DNA of 64,000 nucleotides from Streptomyces venezuelae (GCF_008642375.1 NZ_CP029194.1:434001-498000); one strand, 5' to 3'; shown: positions 50,399 through 59,227, counted from the stretch's first letter. A program made the numbers and translations. Notes: a model not told the origin generated them from the sequence alone.

Positions 50399-51274
50399 CG
50401 CGCCGACCGCCTCGACGAAGGCCCTGAGCAGCGCGGAGTCCGCGGCCGTGGGCCAGACCAGCCCGTACTCGATGGGCGGGGCGTCCCGCAGGGGAACGTA
50501 GGCGATGCCGGGGCGCGGGTGGTAGCGGGCGCCGAGCGCCGCACCGGTTGCGACGCCCCGCCCGGCGCCCACATGGGAGAGGACCTCCTGCCAGGTCGCG
50601 GCGGAGGGCCCCCGGCCGACGGGGGCGCCCGACGGAGTGCGGCGGGGGAAGTGGTGGTCCCGCCAGTAGCGGGGGCTCGCGCCCTCGGGGGCGATCATGG
50701 CCAGCCCCGCGAGGTCCTCCAGACCGAGGGACTCCCGGCCCGCCAGCGGATGCCCTGCGGGCAGGAGCAGGACCCGGTCCTCGGTGACGACGACGGGGCC
50801 GGTGGTGAGGTCCGGCTCGCGGACCGGGAACGCGACGAACTGCACGTCGAGTGTGCCGTCCCGGAGCGGTGCGGAGCCGCCGTCGAGCGGGACCTCGCGG
50901 ACCGTGATCTCACAGCCGGGGTGGCGGGCGATCAGCGTGTCGGCGGCGGCCGTGAGCAGTTCGCCGCCCCAGGGCGTGGCGAAGCCGGTCCGCAGTCTGC
51001 CGTGGACGCCCCGACCGGCCTCGGTGGCGCGTTCGAGCGCGGCGCGCAGCTGCCGGTAGGCGGGCAGCGCGTCCTCGTACAGGCGTCGGCCGACGGGGGT
51101 GAGCCGGACGCTGCGGCTGGTGCGGGCGAAGAGCGGGGCGCCGACGCGGCGCTCCAGCTTCTTGACGGTCTGGCTGATCCGGCCGGTGGAGACGCCGAGG
51201 CGCTCGGCGGTGCGCCCGAAGTGGAGCTCCTCGGCGAGCGTCAGGAACGCCTCCAGCTCGTACCGTTCGAACAT
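50387..51274 (-). CDS. LysR-family transcriptional regulator
   Basis: A 295-residue regulator. The N-terminal helix-turn-helix reads LEAFLTLAEELHFGRTAERL, then SQTVKKLERRVGAPLFARTS. The C-terminal substrate-binding domain covers about 90-290. ATG 51274 has GGAGG four bases upstream. It is divergent from the MFS-cupin operon and is therefore the likely activator of that operon (inference). The control region is the 128 bases from 51275 to 51402. Confidence 0.92.
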   Translation of the reverse strand: MFERYELEAFLTLAEELHFGRTAERLGVSTGRISQTVKKLERRVGAPLFARTSRSVRLTPVGRRLYEDALPAYRQLRAALERATEAGRGVHGRLRTGFATPWGGELLTAAADTLIARHPGCEITVREVPLDGGSAPLRDGTLDVQFVAFPVREPDLTTGPVVVTEDRVLLLPAGHPLAGRESLGLEDLAGLAMIAPEGASPRYWRDHHFPRRTPSGAPVGRGPSAATWQEVLSHVGAGRGVATGAALGARYHPRPGIAYVPLRDAPPIEYGLVWPTAADSALLRAFVEAVGASRP

Positions 51275-51402
51275 CGGACCTCCTCCGGGCTTCATCCGAT
51301 CGTTGAGTGTGGCTCAACGCCGCTTTGATGATCGCATCTTGTTTCGACGGGGTGGCGGCGAGGAGCCTGAAGGCGTCGCCCCCCCCGTACGGAAGAGAGT
51401 CC

Positions 51403-52728
51403 GTGGAACCGAGCCCCGCCGCCGTACCTCCCGCGCCCGTGCCCCCGGCCGGGCCTCCCGCCCCGAACGTGAACGTCCTGCTCTTCGCCGTCGCCGGTGC
51501 CGTCACCGTCGCCAACATCTACTTCCCGCAACCCCTCCTGGCCGCCGTCGCACGGGGCCTGGAGGCCTCGGAGCGAACAGCGGGGCTGATCGCCTCGGCG
51601 GCCCAGATCGGGTACGCGCTCGGCATCCTGCTGCTCGTGCCGCTCGCCGACACCGCGCGGCTGCGCCGGCTCACCTCGGTGCTGCTCGCGCTGACCACCG
51701 CCTCGCTGCTCGTCGCCGCCGCGGCGCCCGACGTGGTCACCCTGACGCTCGCCACACTGGCCCTCTCCACCACGACCGTGCTCCCGCAGATCCTCACCCC
51801 GGTGGCGGCGGTGCTCGCGGGTCCGGGACGGCGGGGCAGGGTGGTGGGGCTCGTCGGTCTCGGCCTCACGCTCGGTTCGACACTGTCCCGTACGGTCTCG
51901 GGCGCGGTGACCGACGCGAGCGGGAGCTGGCGCGCGGCCTACGTGGTCGCCGCGGCGGCGACGGCCGCACTGCTGTGGGTCCTGCCCCGGCGGCTGCCGC
52001 GGCGGATGGGCGAGCCGTCGGACACGCGGCCGGCGGGCCGTCGCCGCTCCTCGTACCTCCGGCTCCTGGCCGGGCTGCCGGGACTCCTCGCCGCCCATCG
52101 GGAGCTGCGGATCTCGGCGCTGCTCGGGGCGTGCGTCTTCGCCGCCTTCAGCGTCTTCTGGTCCGTGCTCGCGTTCCATCTGGCGGCCCCGCCCCTCGGG
52201 TACGGGCCGGGCGCCGCCGGGCTCTTCGGGCTGCTGACCCTGCCGGCGGCGCTCCTCTCGGCCGTGGCCGGTCCGGCGGCCGACCGGTACGGGGCGCGGG
52301 CGGTGAACACCTGGGGGCTGGCGGCCGCGGGGCTCGGCCTGGGGGTGGCGGGGTCCGCCCCGTACTCCCCCGTGGCGCTCGTGGCCGGGGCCAATCTGCT
52401 GGTCATCGGGGTCAGCTCGTGCCAGGTGGCGAGTCAGGCCCGGATCTTCGCGATCGGCCAGGCGGTGGCGGCCCGGGTGAACACCGTCTTCATGCTGGCG
52501 ACGTTCGGCGGCGGGGCGCTCGGCTCGCTCGCCGGCTCCTGGCTGTACACGGCGTACGGCTGGTCCGCCGCCCTCCTGGCGGCGGGGGCCTGCGTCGCGG
52601 TCGCCGGTCTCGTGGTGACGGTCGTGGCGCGACCGGCGGTCCCGACTTGCGGCCCGGACACCACGCGGGAGGCTGGGGGTATCCGCCCGAGCACCTCGCA
52701 GGAGAGAACCCCGCAGGGAGAGACATGA
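51403..52728 (+). CDS. MFS transporter, 12-TM DHA1-like
   Basis: A 441-residue transporter with about 12 hydrophobic helices. It opens ANIYFPQPLLAAVARGL, typical of the YgaY/drug-efflux subgroup, with QIGYALGILLLVPLADT (motif A region) and RVNTVFMLATFGGGALGSL in the second half. GTG 51403 follows GGAAGAGAG; a longer frame upstream lacks a ribosome-binding site. The stop overlaps the cupin gene (ATGA). The operon is divergent from a LysR regulator, so inducible efflux is likely. Confidence 0.87.
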   Translation: MEPSPAAVPPAPVPPAGPPAPNVNVLLFAVAGAVTVANIYFPQPLLAAVARGLEASERTAGLIASAAQIGYALGILLLVPLADTARLRRLTSVLLALTTASLLVAAAAPDVVTLTLATLALSTTTVLPQILTPVAAVLAGPGRRGRVVGLVGLGLTLGSTLSRTVSGAVTDASGSWRAAYVVAAAATAALLWVLPRRLPRRMGEPSDTRPAGRRRSSYLRLLAGLPGLLAAHRELRISALLGACVFAAFSVFWSVLAFHLAAPPLGYGPGAAGLFGLLTLPAALLSAVAGPAADRYGARAVNTWGLAAAGLGLGVAGSAPYSPVALVAGANLLVIGVSSCQVASQARIFAIGQAVAARVNTVFMLATFGGGALGSLAGSWLYTAYGWSAALLAAGACVAVAGLVVTVVARPAVPTCGPDTTREAGGIRPSTSQERTPQGET

Positions 52729-53045
52729 TCCTGGACCTCACCGCGCTCGCCGACGAGCACCTGGCCGCTGCCCGCACGGCGCCGCACGGGCGCAGCGCCC
52801 ATCTGGTCATGCACGACGGAGTACTCCGGCAGACCGTCATCGCCCTGACGTCGGGCACGTCCCTGGACGAGCACAACGCGCCACCGGCCGCGAGCCTCCA
52901 GGTCCTGAGGGGCCGGGTGAAGCTGACGGCGGCCGGCTGGGCGGAGGAGCTCCCGGCGGCGGCGCTGCGGATGATCCCCAAGGAACGGCACGGACTGACG
53001 GCCGTGGAGGATGCGGTGGTCCTGCTGACCGCCGTGAACGACTGA
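52725..53045 (+). CDS. Small cupin-domain protein
   Basis: A 106-residue single-domain cupin. SGTSLDEHNAPPAASLQVLR carries the first metal-binding motif (H, and E before it) and the second motif is degenerate near IPKERHGLTAV. It overlaps the MFS stop, so the two are cotranscribed. Such small cupins often bind the compound handled by the neighbouring genes. Function is not known. The 3' end runs into three direct copies of GAACGACT (53038-53060). Confidence 0.75.
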   Translation: MILDLTALADEHLAAARTAPHGRSAHLVMHDGVLRQTVIALTSGTSLDEHNAPPAASLQVLRGRVKLTAAGWAEELPAAALRMIPKERHGLTAVEDAVVLLTAVND

Positions 53046-53230
53046 ACGACTGAACGACGGCGCGATCGTGTGACTACGCGACTGGGCGACGGGAGCCTCG
53101 CTTCGTGGACCGGGACACGCCGGTGACCCTCACCGTCGACCACAGGTTGAGCCTTGCGACCGGGCCCGGAGTCGGGTCCGGCACACGGAGCGGGCAGGTG
53201 AGGGTTCGGATCCGCTGCTAACGTGCGCGA

Positions 53231-54718
53231 ATGCACCCTTTGTCCCGTCTTGATGTGCGTGGTCTGGCCCGGCGGGCTGCCGCGCTGCGACCCCGGCGGC
53301 GGGTGAAGACCCTGACCGTGCCGGAGGCCGAGGGCGCCGGCCGTGAGTGGTTGCGGGACCTCGCCGCGCTGCTGTGCGAACTCGGCGCCGAGCTGCTGCG
53401 CGCCGGGGACCGGACCGCCGAGGTCGAGCGGGTGCTGCACGACGTGGCCGCCCGCTACGGCATGCGGGTGCAGAGCTTCGTGGTCCCCACGGGACTGTTC
53501 GTCCGGGTCGGCGGTGGACCCGACGGCCGGGGCGGCGAGCTCGACTTCACCCCCGTCGAGGGACCGGACCTGCGGCTCGACCAGGTGGAGGCGCTCCAGT
53601 CGCTGGTCGAGCGGATGCGTTCGGGGCAGGTGCCGTTCGAGGAGGCGCGGCGCGCGCTGCGGGAAGTCCGGACGCAGCCGGAGCGGTTCAGCCCGGCCGC
53701 CACGGTCCTCGGCTACATCCTTCTGACCGTCGGCCTGGGCGCCATGCGGCACGCGACCGTCCCCGCCGTCATCGGGTACGGGGTCCTGGGGGCGGGTGTC
53801 GGTCTGCTGCGCCTGTTCGGCGACCGGCTCCCGGCGGCCCGTACCGCTCTGCCGGTCGTGGCGGCGATCCTGGTCACGGCGGCCGCGCAGCAGTGGGCCG
53901 GCCCGCTGCTGCACGAGGCGCCGACGGTGCTCTACATCCCCCCGCTGATCGCCTTCCTGCCGGGCTCCGCACTCACCCTGGGCGCCATCGAACTCGCGAC
54001 CGGGGCCGCCCTGTCGGGCATCTCGCGCCTCGCCGGGGCCGCGAACGTCCTCCTGCTCCTGGCCATCGGCATCCTGGTCGGCACCGAGCTGGTGGACCCC
54101 CGCCCGCCGGGCGGCCCCGCTGCACCCGCCCTCGGCCTCTGGGCACCGTGGGTCGGCGTGCTGCTCCTCGGCTTCGGCTTCCTGCTGTACTTCTCCGCCC
54201 CGCCGCGCGTCACGGGCTGGCTCCTGGGCGCGCTGCTCACCGAACGGCTCGTGCAGTCGGTGGCCTCGGAGTTCGCCGGGGTGACGTTCGGCGCCTTCGC
54301 GGCGGGGATGCTGCTGCCGCCGATGGCCAAGTGGATCGCCCGCCGCTCGCACACCCCGGACCAGGTGGTGTTCCTGCCCTGCTTCTGGCTGCTCGTACCC
54401 GGCGCGGTCGGCCTCACCAGCATCTCGGAGATCATCGTCGCGGGCGACACCCCTGGCGGCCTCGACAGCATGGTCGGCATGGTGATCACCGTGGCCTCGA
54501 TCGCCATGGGCGTCCTCGTCGGCGCCGGACTCCAGCGGCGCCCCCGGCTGATGCTCGGCACACCGGCCCCGCCGGACTCGCCCACCCCGGACGTCACGGC
54601 GGAGTCGGGGGTCCCGGGGTCGCCGGGGTCTCCGGGGTCTCCGGGGTCTCCGGGGTCTCCGGGGTCTCCGGGGTCTCCGGGGTCTCCGGGGTCTCCGGGG
54701 TCTCCGGGAAACATGTAG
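53231..54718 (+). CDS. ThrE-family threonine/serine exporter with collagen-like tail
   Basis: A 495-residue transporter. The N-terminal ThrE/DUF1212 domain (about 35-300) starts with a soluble part (LCELGAELLRAGDRTAEVER, SFVVPTGLFVRVG) and has about five helices. A ThrE_2/DUF3815-like part (about 300-430) adds five more, including ASEFAGVTFGAFAAGMLLP. The family exports threonine and serine. The last 35 residues are a (Gly-Ser-Pro) repeat encoded by a 9-bp tandem array, ending GNM. The tail is predicted to be disordered or collagen-like and can change length without frameshift. Confidence 0.88.
   Translation: MHPLSRLDVRGLARRAAALRPRRRVKTLTVPEAEGAGREWLRDLAALLCELGAELLRAGDRTAEVERVLHDVAARYGMRVQSFVVPTGLFVRVGGGPDGRGGELDFTPVEGPDLRLDQVEALQSLVERMRSGQVPFEEARRALREVRTQPERFSPAATVLGYILLTVGLGAMRHATVPAVIGYGVLGAGVGLLRLFGDRLPAARTALPVVAAILVTAAAQQWAGPLLHEAPTVLYIPPLIAFLPGSALTLGAIELATGAALSGISRLAGAANVLLLLAIGILVGTELVDPRPPGGPAAPALGLWAPWVGVLLLGFGFLLYFSAPPRVTGWLLGALLTERLVQSVASEFAGVTFGAFAAGMLLPPMAKWIARRSHTPDQVVFLPCFWLLVPGAVGLTSISEIIVAGDTPGGLDSMVGMVITVASIAMGVLVGAGLQRRPRLMLGTPAPPDSPTPDVTAESGVPGSPGSPGSPGSPGSPGSPGSPGSPGSPGSPGNM
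54616..54705 (+). repeat. 9-bp tandem repeat encoding (GSP)n
   Basis: GGGGTCTCC is repeated nine times without error (54625-54705) after one variant copy, GGGGTCGCC (54616-54624). The unit length is a multiple of three, so copy-number changes keep the reading frame of the exporter. Confidence 0.95.
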
Positions 54719-54748
54719 GTCACGCGCGAAGTCCTCGGCCGGGCCGTG

Positions 54749-55057
54749 TCAGCGGGGCGACTTCTCCCATTCGAGCGTCACCCGCAGGCTGGCGTTCGCG
54801 CTGCCCTGGACGACGAGGGCGGTGAGCTTGCCCGCGTCCAGACCGAGCTGGCAGCCGAACTCGACGGTCGCCCGGTCGGGGGCCGCCCGGTCGAGCGCCT
54901 CGCCGATCTGTCCGGCGAAGGAGGCGAGCGCCCCGGTGACCGCGGAGAGGTCCGGCAGCCGGTCGCCGAACCCTTCGAGCTCGCTGTCGGGGCCGAGCCG
55001 CCGAGCTTCCACGAAGAGGGTCGCGTCCCCGACCTCGACCTTGGTGACGTCCGACAT
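54749..55057 (-). CDS. CU044_2847-type protein (trypsin-co-occurring domain 1)
   Basis: A 102-residue protein. It has an N-terminal strand TKVEVGDATLFVEARR, a central helix and the C-terminal segment TVEFGCQLGLDAGKLTALVV, then ASLRVTLEW, which match the Trypco1/CU044_2847 family. That family is usually encoded next to a trypsin-like protease with effector or nucleotide-binding domains, in presumed conflict or regulatory systems. No such protease is adjacent here. The ATG at 55057 is well supported by the MSDVTKV start. Confidence 0.78.
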   Translation of the reverse strand: MSDVTKVEVGDATLFVEARRLGPDSELEGFGDRLPDLSAVTGALASFAGQIGEALDRAAPDRATVEFGCQLGLDAGKLTALVVQGSANASLRVTLEWEKSPR

Positions 55058-55124
55058 CGAAGCTCCCTGGACTGGCTGCCTGACGGAACGTCAGTATCAC
55101 CGAGAGGTACGGGACGGGGGGCGT

Positions 55125-55158
55125 CCGACGGGCACTCGGCGTGGCGCGGGCCCGTCGG
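55125..55158 (-). terminator. Terminator of the L,D-transpeptidase gene
   Basis: CCGACGGGC and GCCCGTCGG form a perfect 9-bp stem with a 16-base loop, beginning eight bases past the stop of the minus-strand gene at 55167. Confidence 0.6.
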
Positions 55159-55166
55159 CGTACGGA

Positions 55167-56540
55167 TCAGAGCGCGGGGCGCAGAGAGCCCTCCGCTGCC
55201 GGGGCCGGGCCGGCCGCGGCCCGGCCTGTGAGGGCGCTGCCGCGCCGCCACTCCGCCCAGCTGAGGTTCCAGTCCCCGAAGCCGTTGCCGAACGGGGTCA
55301 TCGGCTCCCCGTAGCCGTTGACGACCCGGACGATGTCGCCCTCGCGGACCGTGCGGAACAGCCAGGCGGCGTCCTCCGTGCTCATCCCGGTACAGCCGTG
55401 GCTGACGTTCTCGTTGCCCTGCGCGTCGAGCGACCAGGGCGCGGCGTGCAGGTACTCGCCGCTCCACGTCACCCGGGTGGCCCAACGGACCTTGAGGTCG
55501 TAGAAGTCGCGGCTGCCGCGAGCGATGCCGATCGAGTCGCCCCGCATGCGGACGAGCGGCTCCTTGCCGAGGACGACCTTGATGCCACCCCGGGTCCGGT
55601 ACCCGGCCTTCCCGGTGGTGACCGGGATGGTGCGGACCGCCCGGCCGTCACGGAAGACGGTCATCTCGAGGGCCGCCACGTCGGTGACGGCCTCGACGCG
55701 CTCTCCGGTGGTGACAGTGAGCGGGCGGGACCGGCCGCCGTGGAGGGCGCTGCCGACGCGGAGCCCGTCGAGGCCGCTGTGGACGCGGATGGTGGCGCGG
55801 GCGGGCCAGTAGTCACGGGGCCGGTAGTGGAGGGTGGTGGAGTCGACCCAGTGCCAGGCGCCCTCGACCCTCGGTTCGCTGCGGACCTGGAGGGCGCGCT
55901 CCACCCGGCGGCGGGAGCCGGGCTCGTCCGCCGGTACGGGGCGGCTGAGTTCGGCGGTGATCGGCCGGCCGACGCCGTACGTCCCGCCGTCCTCCGGCCC
56001 GAAGGTGACGGTGAGCCGCTCTCCGGGAGGCGCGGCGGCGGTGCGGAAGTCGAGCCGGGCGACGTGCCGCCGGGGCGCCTCGGGCCGGGCTCCGCCGTCG
56101 GACCGTTCGACGACGAGGCGGGCCGTGTAGCGACCTCCGGCAGGCAGGGCGGTGGTGCTCGTCCAGCGGGTGCCGTCCGCGCTCGGTGCTCCGGCGACCC
56201 GGCGGCCTCGTCGGTCGGTCACGGTGACGTCGGCTAGCCGGCCGGGGCTGCGGAGCAGCAGCGAGACGGGCCCTGTGGCCTGTGCCCCGAGCATGAAGGG
56301 CTGCCCCGTGAGGGTGCGTCCCGCGGAGGTGAGGCCTGCACTCAGGGCCACTGTGTGGCGGGGCGCGGAACACAGGACGCCGGTGTCGCAGCCGTCCACC
56401 GAGACCACGGCGGTGGAGTCCGTCGCCCCGGCCGGAAGCGTGTCCGGGTCGGCGGGCGACTGGGCCACCGTACCGACGAGGACGGCTCCGACGGTCAGGG
56501 ACAGCGCTCCCCACACCCGTACGTATCTGCGTGACGGCAC
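55167..56540 (-). CDS. L,D-transpeptidase with Ig-like domains
   Basis: A 457-residue wall enzyme. An N-terminal signal anchor (VWGALSLTVGAVLVGTVA) is followed by two beta-rich Ig-like regions (about 75-290). The YkuD catalytic domain (about 295-430) has HAAPWSLDAQGNENVSHGC with catalytic Cys383 in SHGCTGMS. Such LdtMt2-like enzymes form 3-3 peptidoglycan cross-links and are targets of carbapenems. The GTG at 56540 has GGAGG nine bases upstream. Two Cys residues in GCDTGVLCSAP near the N-terminus may pair. Confidence 0.9.
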   Translation of the reverse strand: MPSRRYVRVWGALSLTVGAVLVGTVAQSPADPDTLPAGATDSTAVVSVDGCDTGVLCSAPRHTVALSAGLTSAGRTLTGQPFMLGAQATGPVSLLLRSPGRLADVTVTDRRGRRVAGAPSADGTRWTSTTALPAGGRYTARLVVERSDGGARPEAPRRHVARLDFRTAAAPPGERLTVTFGPEDGGTYGVGRPITAELSRPVPADEPGSRRRVERALQVRSEPRVEGAWHWVDSTTLHYRPRDYWPARATIRVHSGLDGLRVGSALHGGRSRPLTVTTGERVEAVTDVAALEMTVFRDGRAVRTIPVTTGKAGYRTRGGIKVVLGKEPLVRMRGDSIGIARGSRDFYDLKVRWATRVTWSGEYLHAAPWSLDAQGNENVSHGCTGMSTEDAAWLFRTVREGDIVRVVNGYGEPMTPFGNGFGDWNLSWAEWRRGSALTGRAAAGPAPAAEGSLRPAL

Positions 56541-56700
56541 GTCGGACACCCTCCCTTTCCGGACGACGGCGACGTCGGCGGGTGTCGCCGACCGCAGCAT
56601 CAAAACGGATGAAAGGAGGAAAAGATGATCAAGGCGCCGGGCGTGGCGGCGGAGTGGGGACGGAGACGACTCGAATGGGCCAGCGCGCGTCGGGCGCAGG

Positions 56701-57186
56701 TCAGCGGGGCGGCTCGGGGAGTTCCTCGCCGGTCTCCAGGAGGGACTTGAGGCTGGAGATCAGCGCGGGCCAGCCCTCTCCGATCAGCCCTCGCATGATG
56801 CCGTCGGGCTCCAGGTCGCCGTGGGTGACGGTGAGCTTGACGGTGTCGCCCGAGGGCTCGATGTCGAAGGTCGCCCGCGACCGGCGCTCCCGGGTCAGCG
56901 GCGCGTACACCTCCCGGTCGAGGCCGACGGCCTCCGCCCACGCCGGGGTGAAGGTGTGCCAGGTGTACGAGAGGAGGCGGCCGGGCTCGGCGGCGAGGAC
57001 GACCTGCTCGGGGTCGACCGTCCTGCGCCCGGCCTCGTCCCACACCATCGTGGCACCGGGGGTCCACTCCGACTCGAAGGCCACGCCCCAGTAGCGGCGG
57101 GTGAGCTCAGGTTCGGTGAGTGCCTTCCAGAGCTCGTCGGGAGTGGTCCGGATATAGGTGGTGTAGACGAACGTGTCGCTGCACAT
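56701..57186 (-). CDS. SRPBCC/AHSA1-family protein
   Basis: A 161-residue START-like protein. It opens FVYTTYIRTTPDELWKALTE, then RYWGVAFESEWTPGATMVW and ends in GWPALISSLKSLLETGEEL, the conserved helix of AHSA1-type domains. Proteins of this family bind hydrophobic ligands. It is divergent from a PadR repressor with a perfect dyad between them, so it is probably the regulated target. A pair like this often mediates responses to a small hydrophobic ligand (inference). Confidence 0.87.
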   Translation of the reverse strand: MCSDTFVYTTYIRTTPDELWKALTEPELTRRYWGVAFESEWTPGATMVWDEAGRRTVDPEQVVLAAEPGRLLSYTWHTFTPAWAEAVGLDREVYAPLTRERRSRATFDIEPSGDTVKLTVTHGDLEPDGIMRGLIGEGWPALISSLKSLLETGEELPEPPR

Positions 57187-57312
57187 CGCGCTGCCCCTCG
57201 GATCTACGCCCCCGTGGCCTTCTCCCTCCACCCTAGGCAGGCGCGGGAGCGACGTGCCAGCGAAGCGCCGCCGGGGCGCGTGACCGGCCCCGGCCCGCCG
57301 GTCCTGCGGTCC

Positions 57313-57340
57313 TTGAATAGGTGCGGAGGAAACTATTCAA
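57313..57340. promoter_or_regulatory. Putative PadR operator
   Basis: TTGAATAG and CTATTCAA are perfect 8-bp arms with a 12-base spacer in the short region upstream of the PadR gene. A TAGTTT -10-like box (57349-57354) lies seven bases before the ATG, which suggests a leaderless PadR mRNA. Confidence 0.8.
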
Positions 57341-57360
57341 CGTGCTGCTAGTTTGTCCGG

Positions 57361-57945
57361 ATGTCCCTCAAGCACGCCGTCCTCGCAGCTCTCCTGGAGG
57401 GCGAGGCCTCCGGATACGACCTGGCCAAGATCTTCGACGTGTCCGTCGCCAACTTCTGGGCCGCCACCCCGCAGCAGCTCTATCGCGAGCTGGAGCGGCT
57501 CGCCGAGGCCGGGCTCATCGCGGCGCGTGTGGTGGAGCAGGAACGGCGTCCGAACAAGCGGATGTTCAGTCTCACGGAGCCGGGGCGGCGCGATCTGTAC
57601 GCCTACACGTCGACGCCTCCGCGCCCCAGCGCCATCCGTGACGAGCTGATGGTCCAGGTGCAGGCCTGCGACGAGGGCGACACGGAGGCCGTCCGGGCTT
57701 TCGTGGCCGAGCGGATGGAGACGGCCCGGACCAAGCTGGCCCGATACGACCGGCTGCGGGAGCGGATGCTCGACGGGCGGGACGAGGAGACGTATCTCCG
57801 CGAGACGGATCGGGTCGGCCCGTATCTCACGCTCATGCGCGGCCGGTTCTTCGAGGAGGAGACCCTGCGCTGGGGGGAGCGGACCCTCACCGTGCTCGAC
57901 GGGCGCGCGGCGGCGCAGGGCGGCGTGCCGGAGCCTGCCCGCTGA
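57361..57945 (+). CDS. PadR-family transcriptional regulator
   Basis: A 194-residue regulator. The winged-helix domain (1-80) reads LKHAVLAALLEGEASGYDLA, then FWAATPQQLYRELERLAEAG and RMFSLTEPGRRDLYAY. A C-terminal helical domain (about 95-185), with RTKLARYDRLRERMLDG, mediates dimerisation. There is no Shine-Dalgarno sequence; the -10 box ends seven bases before ATG, so a leaderless transcript is expected. The perfect TTGAATAG/CTATTCAA dyad lies just upstream. Confidence 0.92.
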   Translation: MSLKHAVLAALLEGEASGYDLAKIFDVSVANFWAATPQQLYRELERLAEAGLIAARVVEQERRPNKRMFSLTEPGRRDLYAYTSTPPRPSAIRDELMVQVQACDEGDTEAVRAFVAERMETARTKLARYDRLRERMLDGRDEETYLRETDRVGPYLTLMRGRFFEEETLRWGERTLTVLDGRAAAQGGVPEPAR

Positions 57946-58050
57946 GGCCGGCGGCGGGGGTTACGGGATTCCCCTACTCTGCGGTAACGTCACCGGCCGG
58001 CCACCGGAGGCGCCGGGGGTCGCGTACGGACGGATCGGGGACGGACCGCC

Positions 58051-58500
58051 ATGAACGTCGGTGACCTTGTCGAGGACTTCACCCTTCCGGATGAAACCGG
58101 CACCCCGCGCTCCCTCTCCGGGCTGCTGGGCGAGGGGCCGGTTGTCCTCTTCTTCTACCCGGCGGCGATGACCCCTGGCTGCACTGCCGAGGCCTGCCAC
58201 TTCCGCGATCTCACCGCCGAGTTCCGCGCCGTCGGCGCGCTGCCCGTGGGCATCAGCACCGACGGGGTGGACCGCCAGCTGGAATTCGCGGAGCGTCACT
58301 CCCTCGGCTATCCCCTGCTGTCGGATCCGGACGGAACCGTGCGGGACCGGTTCGGCGTGAAGCGGGGCTTCTCGCTCGCGCCGACGAAGCGGATCACGTT
58401 CGTGATCGGCCAGGACCGGCGCGTGCGGGAGGTCGTGCGCAGCGAACTCCGCATGAGCGCGCACGCGGACCGGGCGCTGTCCGCTCTGCGGCGCGGCTGA
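58051..58500 (+). CDS. Peroxiredoxin, BCP/PrxQ type
   Basis: A 149-residue thiol peroxidase. The peroxidatic Cys44 lies in AAMTPGCTAEACHF, and Cys49 five residues later is the resolving residue typical of atypical two-Cys PrxQ. SDPDGTVRDRFGVK and ITFVIGQDRRVREVV complete the fold. It reduces H2O2 and organic hydroperoxides using thioredoxin. The ATG has a modest GGGGACGG upstream. It is a single gene. Confidence 0.94.
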   Translation: MNVGDLVEDFTLPDETGTPRSLSGLLGEGPVVLFFYPAAMTPGCTAEACHFRDLTAEFRAVGALPVGISTDGVDRQLEFAERHSLGYPLLSDPDGTVRDRFGVKRGFSLAPTKRITFVIGQDRRVREVVRSELRMSAHADRALSALRRG

Positions 58501-58552
58501 AGTTCGACGCGTCCGAAGCGCCGGAGCAGAGGCGCCTGCGCCCTTCGGCCGC

Positions 58553-58733
58553 TCAGACTCCGAGGATCTTGGCCTTGGCCGCCGCGAACTCCTCGGGGGT
58601 GAGCAGGCCTTGCCGGGCCAGTTCACCGAGCCGGGCCAGCTGGTCGTTAGGCCGCACCGCCCACGAGGGCGCCGCGCAGCAGGGGTGCTTCCCGGGGGCG
58701 GACGACCGGACGGGCGAGGGGACGGCGTCGCAT
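58553..58733 (-). pseudogene. SHOCT-domain protein, internally deleted and frameshifted
   Basis: From ATG 58733 the frame reads MRRRPLARPVVRP then APLLRGALVGGAA and meets TAA at about 58650. In a shifted frame the sequence continues NDQLARLGELARQGLLTPEE, then FAAAKAKILGV and a stop at 58553. The N-terminal basic segment and the C-terminal SHOCT helix pair are both typical of one protein, but the middle 30-40 residues are missing and the frames no longer match. Confidence 0.72.
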
Positions 58734-58742
58734 GAACACCGG

Positions 58743-59070
58743 TCAGCCCCTTCCGGCCACGGCGGCCATGGCTTCGCGGTGCGCGTCCATCGCCTGCTCC
58801 ACGTGGTCGGGCGGGATGCGCACGGTTCCGGAGATCCGGCCGCCGGCCTCGCGGATCGCCTCCGTCGCGCGGGCGGCCCGGACGTGTTCGACGAGCAGCA
58901 TCAGCGCGCAGGAACCCGGTGCGAGGGTCTCGGCCGCCTCGGCCGCGTCCTCGGGGCCGAGGCGATCAGCCGGACCTGACCCGCTCTGCGCAGGTCCGCG
59001 ACGGCCGTCACCCCGGCACCTTCAACCGCTCCCCCGGGAAGGCGAGCACGACACATTCCACCGGCCCCAT
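58743..59070 (-). pseudogene. DUF6325-like protein, frameshifted
   Basis: ATG 59070 begins MGPVECVVLAFPGERL, then a stop follows after ten or so bases of drift. A second frame supplies VTAVADLRRAGQVRLIA (about 58975-59010). A third supplies GPEDAAEAAETLAPGSCALM, then LLVEHVRAARATEAIREAGG and the C-terminus to the stop at 58743. This family is usually encoded directly upstream of a SHOCT protein, and that order is preserved here with both members broken. The central part of about 35 residues is missing. Confidence 0.72.
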
Positions 59071-59227
59071 GGCGCTCCGTTGCTCTTGCGGCACTCGGCC
59101 ACCATCCGAACACGCGGTGGAGCGGGCCGCACGCCGGGCCGCCACGACATGCGGGGGCGCGGCGCCTGCACGAGACTCACTCGTACGCCGGGCCTCCACG
59201 GCCCGTGCGGGAACGGAGTGCGCAGGA

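Noticed and set aside
54616..54705. CRISPR-like array
   Set aside because: The 9-bp units are contiguous without spacers and encode a protein tail in frame, so this is a coding tandem repeat.
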